This document shows, in pieces, positions 56,144 through 64,000 of a stretch of 64,000 nt of DNA. The notes under the pieces are model-generated. The model made no database searches and was not told the origin of the DNA. It saw nothing but the letters and a program-made list of their open reading frames with translations. Source of the DNA: Alteromonas lipotrueae (GTDB lineage Bacteria; Pseudomonadota; Gammaproteobacteria; Enterobacterales; Alteromonadaceae); the NCBI RefSeq assembly GCF_019249215.1, contig NZ_JAESDI010000017.1:1-64000 (forward strand). The letters are read 5' to 3'. Within the stretch, counting starts at the first letter, position 1. Each line of letters begins with the position of its first letter. Position numbers and translations under genes: made by a program.

Positions 56144-57511
56144 ATGAATCGAAAACTTCTGTCGCTGGCAATCGGTTTCTCAGTAACAACCGGTGCCCTT
56201 GCCGATGATCTGACGCAAGTGTATCAACAAGCACTGGCCAATGACCCTTTGGTAAACCAAGCGAAAGCGCAGCGTGATGCTGCATTTGAAGGGATCAGCA
56301 TTAGTCGTGCAAACCTTCTTCCTCAAATTTCTGGCTCCGTGTCATACACCACCTCTACCACAGAGAGTGCACAGACATTAGGTACTAACGCAGACGACCT
56401 ACAAGTAGTCACCTTTGAGACAGACAATGACAATATCGATTACGGTATTTCGTTGTCTATGTCGTTGTACGACCACGCAAACTGGGTTGGCTTAGATCGT
56501 GCCGAAAAAGTGGCAGAACAAAGCGATGCGCAATTAGCCGCTAGCATGCAAGACCTAATTGTACGTACGGTTACTGCTTATTTTGATGTATTGCGTGCAC
56601 GAGACAGTGTTGAATTTGTTAATGCAGAAAAACGTGCCATTGAACGTCAGTTAGAACAAACTCGTCAGCGCTTTGAAGTTGGTCTAACTGCTATTACCGA
56701 TGTTCACGAAGCACAAGCTAATTATGATAGTACTGTCGCCCAAGAGATTCAGGCTGAAAACCAGCTAGAATTTGCCCTTGAAGCGTTACGAGTGATCACC
56801 GGCAAATACCACGACCGCTTGTTTGGCTTAGATAAAGAAACGTTCTCTGCCACTATGCCAGTGCCTGCGAAAGTCGATAACTGGTTAGAAACAGCGCAAG
56901 ATAAAAACTTAGCATTGTTGGTTGACCGTTTAGCGATGGATATTGCTAAAGAAGATATCGCGGCTGCCCGTTCAGGCCACTTACCGACCCTTGATTTATC
57001 GGCAAGCGTTGGTCGCTCGAAAAATGACGTAGACTCGCAAGTTATTCAGTACGAAACGCCTTACCTTGATAGCCAGTCAATTGGCCTATCAGTGTCAGTA
57101 CCTATTTACTCTGGCCACCGTGTAAGCTCGCAAACTGACCAAGCGAAATACCTTTACGTCTCTGCCAGCCAAGCGGCTGAACAAACGTATCGTGAAACCG
57201 TACAGTCTATTCGCAGCTCGTTTAATAACGTAAAAGCGTCAATATCAACCATTCGCGCCCTTGAACAGTCTGTGGTTTCAGCTAACAGTGCATTAAAAGC
57301 AACTGAAGCGGGTTTTGATGTAGGAACGCGTACTATTGTAGATGTACTTGATAGCACCCGTAATTTGTTTGATGCACGCAACAACTTATCTGGCGCGCGC
57401 TACGACTTTATTCAATCGGTTGTTACCTTAAAGCAAGCGGCTGGTACCTTAACCGGTGAAGATGTGGCGATTATCAACCGCGGCTTAAAGCCCTTGGAAG
57501 ACACTGAATAG
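56144..57511 (+). CDS. tolC: Outer-membrane efflux channel TolC
   Basis: A 455-aa trimeric outer-membrane channel shared by drug efflux pumps and type I secretion. The signal peptide ends GALADDL. Two duplicated halves each contain a long helical hairpin: DLTQVYQQALANDPLVNQA and RQLEQTRQRFEVGLTAITDV in the first, EAGFDVGTRTIVDVLDSTRN in the second, with the porin strands between. Location opposite nudF supports tolC rather than a pump-specific paralogue. A terminator follows at 57562. Confidence 0.95.
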   Translation: MNRKLLSLAIGFSVTTGALADDLTQVYQQALANDPLVNQAKAQRDAAFEGISISRANLLPQISGSVSYTTSTTESAQTLGTNADDLQVVTFETDNDNIDYGISLSMSLYDHANWVGLDRAEKVAEQSDAQLAASMQDLIVRTVTAYFDVLRARDSVEFVNAEKRAIERQLEQTRQRFEVGLTAITDVHEAQANYDSTVAQEIQAENQLEFALEALRVITGKYHDRLFGLDKETFSATMPVPAKVDNWLETAQDKNLALLVDRLAMDIAKEDIAAARSGHLPTLDLSASVGRSKNDVDSQVIQYETPYLDSQSIGLSVSVPIYSGHRVSSQTDQAKYLYVSASQAAEQTYRETVQSIRSSFNNVKASISTIRALEQSVVSANSALKATEAGFDVGTRTIVDVLDSTRNLFDARNNLSGARYDFIQSVVTLKQAAGTLTGEDVAIINRGLKPLEDTE

Positions 57512-57561
57512 TCATCGGCAACACAAACTGAATAAAACTTGGCGATTTAACCAGTGTGATT

Positions 57562-57589
57562 AAAGAAGGCGGCATTAGCCGCCTTCTTT
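57562..57589 (+). terminator. Intrinsic terminator after tolC
   Basis: AAAGAAGGCGGC-atta-GCCGCCTTCTTT, a perfect 12-bp stem with a T-rich end. Confidence 0.92.
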
Positions 57590-57770
57590 GTAAATGATAT
57601 AATGTCAGAACATAATGGCAGGCACTTTAAGCCGGTAATACAATTTTACTTGCATCAAGCACAATGCATCGTCCATGATGTTGCCCCTTTTTTTTATTAT
57701 CCCTAAATAAGCCTATTTATCGTAAATGATTGGCAGCGCTTATTTGTTTGTAATGTGAGCAAAGAAAAAC

Positions 57771-58613
57771 ATGCAAGCTTCTGAGTTACAAAGTCGATTT
57801 GAACGCATTCGCGCTAATAAATGGTTTGAAGCCTTTGTGGTTAGCGTTATCGTCATCTCAGCGTTATTAGTTGGCGCCAAAACCTATGAACTGCCCGCCG
57901 GTTTTGGCAGTGTTACCCTGCTACTAGATTGGTTTATCAGCGCATTTTTCTTAACTGAAATTACTATTCGCTTTTTAGCCGAACGACGAAAACGAGATTT
58001 CTTTAAAAGCTTCTGGAATCTTTTCGATACCTTAATTGTCATCATTAGCCTTATTCCTGCTGATGATGCTGAACTTGCCTTGATTGCACGATTAGTTAGG
58101 GTATTTAGAGTGCTGCGGATGATTTCTATCATTCCAGAACTTCGCATACTGTTAGTATCGCTGGTAAAAGCATTACCTCAACTGGGCTACGTTATGTTGC
58201 TCATGTTTATCATTTTCTACATATACGCCGCGGTTGGCAGCACTTTGTTTGGCGATATCAACCCAACGCTTTGGGGCGACATCACTATTTCGTTGCTTAC
58301 GCTGTTCAGGGTAATGACGTTCGAAGATTGGACCGATGTTATGTACGAAACCATGGAGGTTTATCCGCTAAGCTGGGTGTATTACTTAACCTTTATCTTC
58401 TTTACTGCGTTCGCCTTTTTGAACATGGTGATTGGTATTGTGGTAAACGTGATGGAGCGTGAGAACGAAAAAGCCAGGGAAGAAAAGGAAGCACTGCTAA
58501 GAGCAGAATTAGAAGCTGAAGGCCATTGTGAACCTACACTACAAGACGTAATGGCAGAGCTCACCGCTATTAAGGCCAAACTCGAACCAAGTTCGAAAAA
58601 CAATAACCTGTAG
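57771..58613 (+). CDS. Voltage-gated cation channel (NaChBac family) with Ca-type filter
   Basis: A 280-aa single-domain six-helix channel. S1 is about VVSVIVISALLVGA, S3 LFDTLIVIISLIP, S4 carries regularly spaced Arg (ARLVRVFRVLRM), S5 LGYVMLLMFIIFYIYAAVGS, the pore helix LLTLFRVM with selectivity filter TFEDWTD (residues 183-189), and S6 YLTFIFFTAFAFLNMVIGI. A charged C-terminal coiled coil follows (residues about 225-270). Known sodium members have TLESW; the D at filter positions 186 and 189 is seen in calcium-selective variants, so the ion is uncertain. Confidence 0.9.
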   Translation: MQASELQSRFERIRANKWFEAFVVSVIVISALLVGAKTYELPAGFGSVTLLLDWFISAFFLTEITIRFLAERRKRDFFKSFWNLFDTLIVIISLIPADDAELALIARLVRVFRVLRMISIIPELRILLVSLVKALPQLGYVMLLMFIIFYIYAAVGSTLFGDINPTLWGDITISLLTLFRVMTFEDWTDVMYETMEVYPLSWVYYLTFIFFTAFAFLNMVIGIVVNVMERENEKAREEKEALLRAELEAEGHCEPTLQDVMAELTAIKAKLEPSSKNNNL

Positions 58614-58631
58614 TAATAATTAACAGCCAAT

Positions 58632-58671
58632 AAAAAAGCGCCCAGGGAAGATATAACCTAGGCGCTTTTTT
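58632..58671. terminator. Bidirectional intrinsic terminator
   Basis: AAAAAAGCGCC..GGCGCTTTTTT with an inner AGG/CCT pairing, located between the convergent channel and prsT genes. Confidence 0.9.
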
Positions 58672-58729
58672 CGTTTTTATTAGCTTAGCTTTAGTTTGGC
58701 TATTAGCTTTTATGGTAACGAAAACCCTT

Positions 58730-61507
58730 TTATAACCCGAAGCGCGCTTTTAGCGTTTCTATACGCTTAAGTGATACTTCTTTTTCGAACGCTCTACTTG
58801 CTAGGCGGCGTTTAGCTAACGCACTTTTATCCATCTGCAATAACAGCTCTACGTGATTAAGATAAACCTCTTCGTTCGATATAGGCCGAGTTGCAATATC
58901 TGAATACAGCGTAAGGGCGGCTTCTTTATCACCTTTGGCAATCAGTATTTGTGCGAGCGTATCTACTGAATCTGCATTTTCAGGTTGTAAAGATACGGCC
59001 TTTCTCGCCATGGCTTCAGCTTTATCTAAGTTTCCATTTTGAAAACTTAAAAACGCTAAGTTATTCAACACCACAAAATTATCTGGGGTTTTAGTCAAAA
59101 TAGTTTCGTAGGTTGCTATAGCTTTTTGCTTGTCGATACCAATTTGGCGTTCAGCTAATAGCATGGCACTGCGTACATCGTTTGGCGTGTTATCCACATG
59201 CTTTTCAAGAAATGAAAATGCTTCGGCTTGCTTACCTGTCATTTCATAAATGGCTACCATCAACAAGGCCATGTCTGAGTTAGGCGTAGCATCATAAGCC
59301 ACCTCTGCATGTTCCAATGCTTGTTCTGGTTGTTTATCGATAACATATAGTCTTGCAAGAATACCGCGTACGAATGGCAGTGCTTGTACCTCATCAGAGG
59401 TATTATTGATAACCTCCCATGCCGGTTTACTTTGCCCCATCATGGCATGGAAATACGCTTTTAATAGACTAATCTGGGCATCCGGACGTTTCGCCAATAC
59501 TTTTTCAGTAAGCGCTAAACCGTCGCGGTAGTTGTTCTGAGAATCTAGGATAAGCAGCATGCCCAATACCGCGTTTTTATCTTGGGGGTAAAACTCAACC
59601 CAACGTTCAAACAACGCTTTAGCTTTTCCAACTTCGTTTGCACGAATCAGCCCTTGGCCTTTTAAATTCCAAAACGCCATTGGGGTGCTTTCATCACCAT
59701 CCACAGAGGCTAGCAAGCTATTGTTCTTGGCTACTTCACCCATTCTCGAATAAATACGCGCCAATAATAAACGCAAATCAATATTGTCTGATTGCTTTGT
59801 AAGTTGCTTCTCTAAGTAATCAACCACTACCGCATCATTTTTATCTCGTGCTTCTAGGGCATACCACATCGTTAACGCTTGCACGTCAGAAGCGTTGTCT
59901 TTTATATGAGACTTCACAAGCGTGATAGCATCTGCAAACTGCTTCTGGGCAATTAATAACTTAACTTTTGCATACGCGACTTCTTTTTCAACGCCGTCTA
60001 GTTTTTCGGCACTATTAAGTAACTCATCCGCGCTAGAAAACTCTTCTTGAACAATTGCAATGCTGGCTAGATAAACCAACGGCAAGGCGTTGTTTGGCGC
60101 TTGGTCACGCCATTCGTTGGCAGCAACTTTGGCTTTTTCAAGCTCCCCAGTAGCGATGTAAGCGCGCAGCAAAGTATTTTGAGAGGCTGTAGATTCTGGT
60201 GCTCGTTGAACCGCTTCTTCAATATTTACCAACCCGGTCACATCGTTTAATGAAAGTTGTAGCACGCCTAAACGGGCGAGGTCTTCTGGAGAGGTATCCA
60301 CAACCGCTTCGGTTTTTTCAACCATTTGTTTAGCACCAAGCACGTTACCTTCACGAAGTAATTGATACCCCGCTTTTGAAAATAACGCTGCGTCTGTGGT
60401 CGTACCGCCTTCTACTCGGTTTAATACGGCAAGGGCTTCGTCATTTTCACCCAGTTGCAACATGCTGTCTGCCAGCATTCTTAAGCCTGGGTGATTTTCA
60501 GGTAACCGTGATGCCACCATAGTAAGGTGTCGTTGGGCCGCTTCAAAATCTTGAATTTGATATGCGCTGAAACCGGCAACCAATCGCACCACTTGATCGT
60601 TACGACCATTTTGCACTGCGGTTTCCAAATGCGCTAAGGCTTTTGCATGATTACCATTAGCTGATTCAATAATGCCTTTAAACGTATTAAGCAATGGATG
60701 GGCTTCATTCAGCGTTAATAGTTCATCCACCACTGGCTCAGCACGTGCTAAATCGCGTTGCTCTATTAGCAAAGCAGCGTAAGCGAATTTACTGGTCACG
60801 TCTTTAGGAAAGGCTTTAGTGTAATCTTCGTAAACATCAATGGCCTCTGTTTGCTTTTGTTCTAGCAGATAAAGGCGGGCAAGCTGTAGTAAAACATCTT
60901 TGTTGCTTGGTGCTTGCTCTCGTAGTGTTTCCGTGGCGATAAGTGCTTGTGCATAGTCTTCTACAAGCACAAATTGGTAACTTTCGATTAAGCCCTTATA
61001 CACAGACTGGGTATCGAGGGTAAGCAAATCACCGAGTAGCGCTTCTGCCTCTGTCAGTTTTTCCAACTGCACTAAGGCTTGAAGTTTATAAAAACCCACT
61101 TCGGCAGATTCTACGGCGGTCATGCCCTCTGCGCGGTAATCAACTTCCCCTAATGCGTTTTCCGCTCCCGATTGTTGATAGGCCACAGAGAGTAAAGGAA
61201 TGACATCACTGGCTGGGTGTCCTAGCTCTAACGCTTTATTTAATTCTTTTTCAGCTGACACATAATTATCATTTTGAAGGTATAATTTACCTAACTCAAA
61301 ACGGGGTACCGCTGCATCAGGATCTACCTGAATGGCATTTTTGTATTCAACGATTGCAGCAGCATTATTTTGATTTTGTGCATAAGCACGAGCGTCCTCT
61401 AGGTGAGCATCTATCGACTTATCACCGCATCCACCTAACAGACTGCTCAAAAGCAGGACAGCAATGGTAGATCGCTTAAAAATCTGCTGTGGGTAATTCT
61501 TATTCAT
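58730..61507 (-). CDS. prsT: PEP-CTERM/XrtA system TPR-repeat lipoprotein PrsT
   Basis: A 925-aa TPR protein. The N-terminal lipobox LGGC (Cys27) indicates an envelope lipoprotein. About twenty tetratricopeptide units follow, for example AAIVEYKNAIQVDPDAAVPR and LYLQNDNYVSAEKELNKALE, ending with NLDKAEAMARKAVSLQPENA. Length, lipobox and repeat layout fit PrsT, which accompanies exosortase XrtA and exopolysaccharide genes. None of those partners is in this window, so it is either an orphan or a PrsT-like protein with another job. Confidence 0.8.
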   Translation of the reverse strand: MNKNYPQQIFKRSTIAVLLLSSLLGGCGDKSIDAHLEDARAYAQNQNNAAAIVEYKNAIQVDPDAAVPRFELGKLYLQNDNYVSAEKELNKALELGHPASDVIPLLSVAYQQSGAENALGEVDYRAEGMTAVESAEVGFYKLQALVQLEKLTEAEALLGDLLTLDTQSVYKGLIESYQFVLVEDYAQALIATETLREQAPSNKDVLLQLARLYLLEQKQTEAIDVYEDYTKAFPKDVTSKFAYAALLIEQRDLARAEPVVDELLTLNEAHPLLNTFKGIIESANGNHAKALAHLETAVQNGRNDQVVRLVAGFSAYQIQDFEAAQRHLTMVASRLPENHPGLRMLADSMLQLGENDEALAVLNRVEGGTTTDAALFSKAGYQLLREGNVLGAKQMVEKTEAVVDTSPEDLARLGVLQLSLNDVTGLVNIEEAVQRAPESTASQNTLLRAYIATGELEKAKVAANEWRDQAPNNALPLVYLASIAIVQEEFSSADELLNSAEKLDGVEKEVAYAKVKLLIAQKQFADAITLVKSHIKDNASDVQALTMWYALEARDKNDAVVVDYLEKQLTKQSDNIDLRLLLARIYSRMGEVAKNNSLLASVDGDESTPMAFWNLKGQGLIRANEVGKAKALFERWVEFYPQDKNAVLGMLLILDSQNNYRDGLALTEKVLAKRPDAQISLLKAYFHAMMGQSKPAWEVINNTSDEVQALPFVRGILARLYVIDKQPEQALEHAEVAYDATPNSDMALLMVAIYEMTGKQAEAFSFLEKHVDNTPNDVRSAMLLAERQIGIDKQKAIATYETILTKTPDNFVVLNNLAFLSFQNGNLDKAEAMARKAVSLQPENADSVDTLAQILIAKGDKEAALTLYSDIATRPISNEEVYLNHVELLLQMDKSALAKRRLASRAFEKEVSLKRIETLKARFGL

Positions 61508-61723
61508 TGTCGTTCCTTTGCCCTACATCATTTGAATTTCGAGGTATACCCGAAGTTTACACTATCAATTGTGCATTTTTTCGTCATTATTGTGCAATTT
61601 CGTGGCAACCTGACCATTATTCGAATATAATAACGTTTTTTGCAATACCGCGAGCACACTCCGACGTTTGAAGGCGTCCTACAGTATGCCGCACCCTCCT
61701 TACTTAAAGCATCAGGACCCTTA
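61508..61723. other. Divergent prsT / csdA region with csdA leader
   Basis: 216 bp holding both promoters. The csdA side includes a GC-rich segment near 61648-61675 and could form a long cold-shock-type 5' leader, but no specific structure is certain. Confidence 0.35.
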
Positions 61724-63490
61724 ATGACAACAACTGTCGACATGACATTTAAAGATCTAAAACTACCAGAACCTATCTTACAAGCCCTTGAAAAAGTTGG
61801 CTACGAGAAACCGTCACCTATTCAAGCCGAGAGTATTCCATTACTGCTTGAAGGTCACGACTTACTCGGTCAGGCCCAGACAGGGACAGGAAAAACCGCA
61901 GCGTTTGCCCTTCCAATGTTGGCAAATATCGATCCTGAGCAACGTAAGCCGCAATTACTGGTACTAGCACCTACTCGCGAATTAGCGATTCAGGTAGCAG
62001 AAGCGTTCCAAGTGTACGCTAGTTTCAGCCATAAAATTAAAGTACTGCCTGTTTACGGCGGTCAATCTTACGACAACCAAATTCGCCAGCTTAAGCGCGG
62101 CGTTCAAGTTGTAGTAGGAACACCAGGTCGTGTTATCGACCATATCAAACGCAAAACGTTGGATTTAAGTGAACTTAAATTCCTCGTACTTGATGAAGCC
62201 GACGAAATGCTACGCATGGGCTTTATTGATGACGTTGAGCTTATTTTGAGCCACGCGCCAGCTGAACGCCAAACGGCGTTGTTCTCGGCAACCATGCCAG
62301 GTCCAATCAAGAAGATTACTCAGCGTTATCTTAAAGATCCTAAGCACGTAAAAATTGCGTCTAAGGTAAGTACTGCAAGTACTATTCGTCAACGTTACTG
62401 CCAAGTAGCGCCTCATCATAAGCTTGAAGCACTTACACGTATCATGGAAGTAGAGCGTTTTGACGGCATGATTATTTTCGTGCGTACTAAGACAGCTACT
62501 GTTGAACTTGCTGATAAACTTTCTGCACGTGGATACGATGTTGAACCGCTAAATGGTGACATTCCTCAGAACGCTCGTGAGCGCACTGTTGATAAACTTA
62601 AGCAAGGTAACATCGATATTTTAGTGGCAACTGATGTTGTTGCACGTGGTCTTGATGTTGAACGTGTTAGCCACGTTATCAACTACGACGTACCTTACGA
62701 TAGTGAATCTTATGTTCACCGTATTGGTCGTACAGGCCGTGCAGGTCGTACTGGTGATGCAATCCTTTTCATCTCGCATCGTGAAAAGCGTATGCTTTTC
62801 TCTATCGAGAAAACGACTAAGCAGCCAATTGAAGCTATGCCAATTCCTTCAATTAGTGAAATCAACGAAACGCGTTTAAGCCGTTTCAAGCAATCTGTTA
62901 TTGAAGCTACGCAAGATGACAGCATTGAAACACTTATTCCATTAGTTGAGATGATTAAAGAAGAAGCTGAGGCTTCTCCTGAAGTGCTAATGGCAGCATT
63001 GCTTAAGATTGCACAAGGTGATGAGCCGCTTATCTTAAAAGAAAGCGACCGCCCTGACCTTCACAGCAAGCCACCTCGTGACAGCCGTGAACCTCGTGGA
63101 GACCGCAGAGATGGTGGCCGTGACGGTCGTGAACGTAAGCCTAGAGCACCTCGCACTGGTCGTAAGCCAGAAGCAGGTATGCAGCGCTTCCGTATCGACG
63201 TAGGTCATACACACGGTGCTAAGCCTGGTAATATCGTTGGCGCAATCGCAAACGAAGGTAACATGGATTCTAAGCACATTGGTGCTATCGAAATTTATGA
63301 TAACTTCAGTACTGTTGATTTGCCGGAAGGCATGCCAAAAGAGACTAAAGACAAGCTTCAAGGTACTCGCGTAGCGGGTCAGCGTTTGTCTATTCGCGAA
63401 TGGTCAGACACACCACCAGCAAAGCGTGAACGAGGCGACAACCGCGGTGAAAACCGTAGCCGTGATAATCGCGCACGTCGCAAGTCGTAA
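61724..63490 (+). CDS. csdA: DEAD-box ATP-dependent RNA helicase CsdA/DeaD
   Basis: A 588-aa helicase for ribosome assembly and cold-shock mRNA unwinding. Motifs: Q motif region YEKPSPIQAESIP, AQTGTGKT, PTRELA, TPGR, LDEADEML, SATMPG, then RGLDVERV and HRIGRTGRAG. A CsdA-type RNA-binding domain (MQRFRIDVGHTHGAKPGNIV) and an Arg/Gly/Asp-rich tail (residues about 445-475 and 560-588) follow. The frame extends to 61640, but AGGA at 61714 and the family N-terminus point to the ATG at 61724. Codon use (CGT, GGT) suggests high expression. Confidence 0.94.
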   Translation: MTTTVDMTFKDLKLPEPILQALEKVGYEKPSPIQAESIPLLLEGHDLLGQAQTGTGKTAAFALPMLANIDPEQRKPQLLVLAPTRELAIQVAEAFQVYASFSHKIKVLPVYGGQSYDNQIRQLKRGVQVVVGTPGRVIDHIKRKTLDLSELKFLVLDEADEMLRMGFIDDVELILSHAPAERQTALFSATMPGPIKKITQRYLKDPKHVKIASKVSTASTIRQRYCQVAPHHKLEALTRIMEVERFDGMIIFVRTKTATVELADKLSARGYDVEPLNGDIPQNARERTVDKLKQGNIDILVATDVVARGLDVERVSHVINYDVPYDSESYVHRIGRTGRAGRTGDAILFISHREKRMLFSIEKTTKQPIEAMPIPSISEINETRLSRFKQSVIEATQDDSIETLIPLVEMIKEEAEASPEVLMAALLKIAQGDEPLILKESDRPDLHSKPPRDSREPRGDRRDGGRDGRERKPRAPRTGRKPEAGMQRFRIDVGHTHGAKPGNIVGAIANEGNMDSKHIGAIEIYDNFSTVDLPEGMPKETKDKLQGTRVAGQRLSIREWSDTPPAKRERGDNRGENRSRDNRARRKS

Positions 63491-63566
63491 GAACGAAAAA
63501 CAAGTAAATTTCACCTTTATATAACATTAGTGAATATAAAGGCTGATTTCGTTGTTTATAAATAAA

Positions 63567-63603
63567 AAGAATTAGCGCAAAATAGCGTTAGTTCTTTTTT
63601 TTT
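63567..63603 (+). terminator. Intrinsic terminator after csdA
   Basis: AAGAATTAGCGC-aaaata-GCGTTAGTTCTT, a 12-bp stem with two G-U pairs, followed by a T run into 63603. A weaker CCTTTATAT/ATATAAAGG hairpin lies just before it (63514-63542). Confidence 0.9.
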
Positions 63604-64000
63604 ATGTGCCCCTTAATGGATTACTTTCCCCTATTTTTAGATGCTCGCTCTCTTCGCTGTTTAATTGTTGGCGCTGGAGAAGTCGCTGCCCGCAAACTTG
63701 AGCTCATCATGAAAACTCCTGCCACCATCACTGTGGTGGCGCCGTGGGCTTGCGACACCGTAAAACGTTTGGCTAAAAACGAGAAAGTAACGCTTATTGA
63801 ACGGGAATTTATCGACAGCGATTTAACCGATAAAGACATGGTTTTTATCGCCACCGATAAATCTGAAACCAATCAAGCTATTCACGATTTAGCGCGCGAA
63901 CAAAAAGTGCTCGTAAATGTGGTTGATAACACGCCACTTTGCCAATTCATCACCCCTTCTATTGTAGACCGTTCCCCTATCATAATTGCTATGAGCAGTG
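63604..64000 (+). CDS. Siroheme synthase N-terminal domain (precorrin-2 dehydrogenase), 3' truncated by window end
   Basis: The frame starts at ATG 63604, with a second ATG at 63616 giving the family N-terminus MDYFPLFLDAR, and runs off the window. Visible are the Rossmann motif LIVGAGEVAARKLELIM, FIATDKSETN and VDNTPLCQFITPSIVDR, as in CysG/SirC, which oxidises precorrin-2 with NAD and inserts iron. Only about 130 residues are seen, so it cannot be told whether a methyltransferase half follows (CysG) or not (SirC). It complements cobA in the nitrate operon. Confidence 0.88.
   Translation, partial: MCPLMDYFPLFLDARSLRCLIVGAGEVAARKLELIMKTPATITVVAPWACDTVKRLAKNEKVTLIEREFIDSDLTDKDMVFIATDKSETNQAIHDLAREQKVLVNVVDNTPLCQFITPSIVDRSPIIIAMSS

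Overview
The window looks like a chromosomal segment of a marine gammaproteobacterium of the Alteromonadales, most likely Alteromonas or a close relative. The evidence is moderate GC by eye, the nudF-yqiB-cpdA-yqiA-parE block divergent from tolC (an order shared with enterobacteria), an EF-P/EpmA/EpmB locus, many TonB-dependent receptors and an assimilatory nitrate cluster. No rRNA, tRNA, CRISPR array, phage, IS element or origin was seen. Both ends cut through genes: a membrane-protein C-terminus at the left and a siroheme-synthase (CysG/SirC-type) N-terminus at the right.

Layout. 1-5.6 kb: hypotheticals, an SDR/amidohydrolase pair (sugar-lactone type), an acyl-CoA dehydrogenase, a DUF3016 protein. 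5.8-8.3 kb: ccoG overlapping the kinase gene srkA. 8.3-12.1 kb: a cobalamin riboswitch and btuB, then dsbA and an HD phosphohydrolase. 12.2-30.8 kb: a nitrate-assimilation island on the minus strand, made of nrtABC plus a porin, a soluble PAS-PAS chemoreceptor, nirBD-nasA-cobA-ybiB and a SulP transporter; a small membrane protein and the NIT-ANTAR antiterminator nasR lie on the plus strand. 30.8-38.8 kb: housekeeping and repair genes (nucleotidyltransferase, PAP2, bolA, alkB, rlmG, cyclophilin, GNAT, GGCT-like) and a His/Asp/Glu-rich TonB receptor that looks zinc-related. 39.0-41.8 kb: epmA, efp and epmB. 41.8-44.7 kb: small proteins, a membrane-anchored unknown, a HAD hydrolase. 44.8-50.9 kb: a two-gene signalling operon. 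51.3-57.5 kb: parE, yqiA, cpdA, yqiB, nudF and tolC. 57.7-64 kb: a NaChBac-type channel, PrsT, a CsdA/DeaD helicase and the siroheme gene.

Two systems stand out. (1) Nitrate assimilation appears to be a complete attenuation circuit. Both nrtA and nirB are preceded by a leader with an intrinsic terminator. Each terminator is preceded by a short hairpin sharing GGCAnnGAAGCCC (hexaloop with A at 1 and G at 4), and the window encodes NasR, whose ANTAR class acts on such leaders. Siroheme for NirB is supplied by cobA in the operon and probably by the separate gene at the right edge. (2) A 1500-residue CheB-CheR-coiled-coil-PAS3-GGDEF-EAL protein is followed 7 bp later by a bacteriophytochrome photosensory module (PAS-GAF-PHY, biliverdin Cys present) that ends after PHY with no output domain. 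This suggests light sensing delivered in trans to c-di-GMP and/or methylation signalling.

Other points of interest are a cobalamin riboswitch with a predictable L5-L13 kissing loop, a sodium-channel-family protein with a calcium-channel-like filter (TFEDWTD), and an EF-P gene whose promoter must overlap that of its own modifying enzyme.
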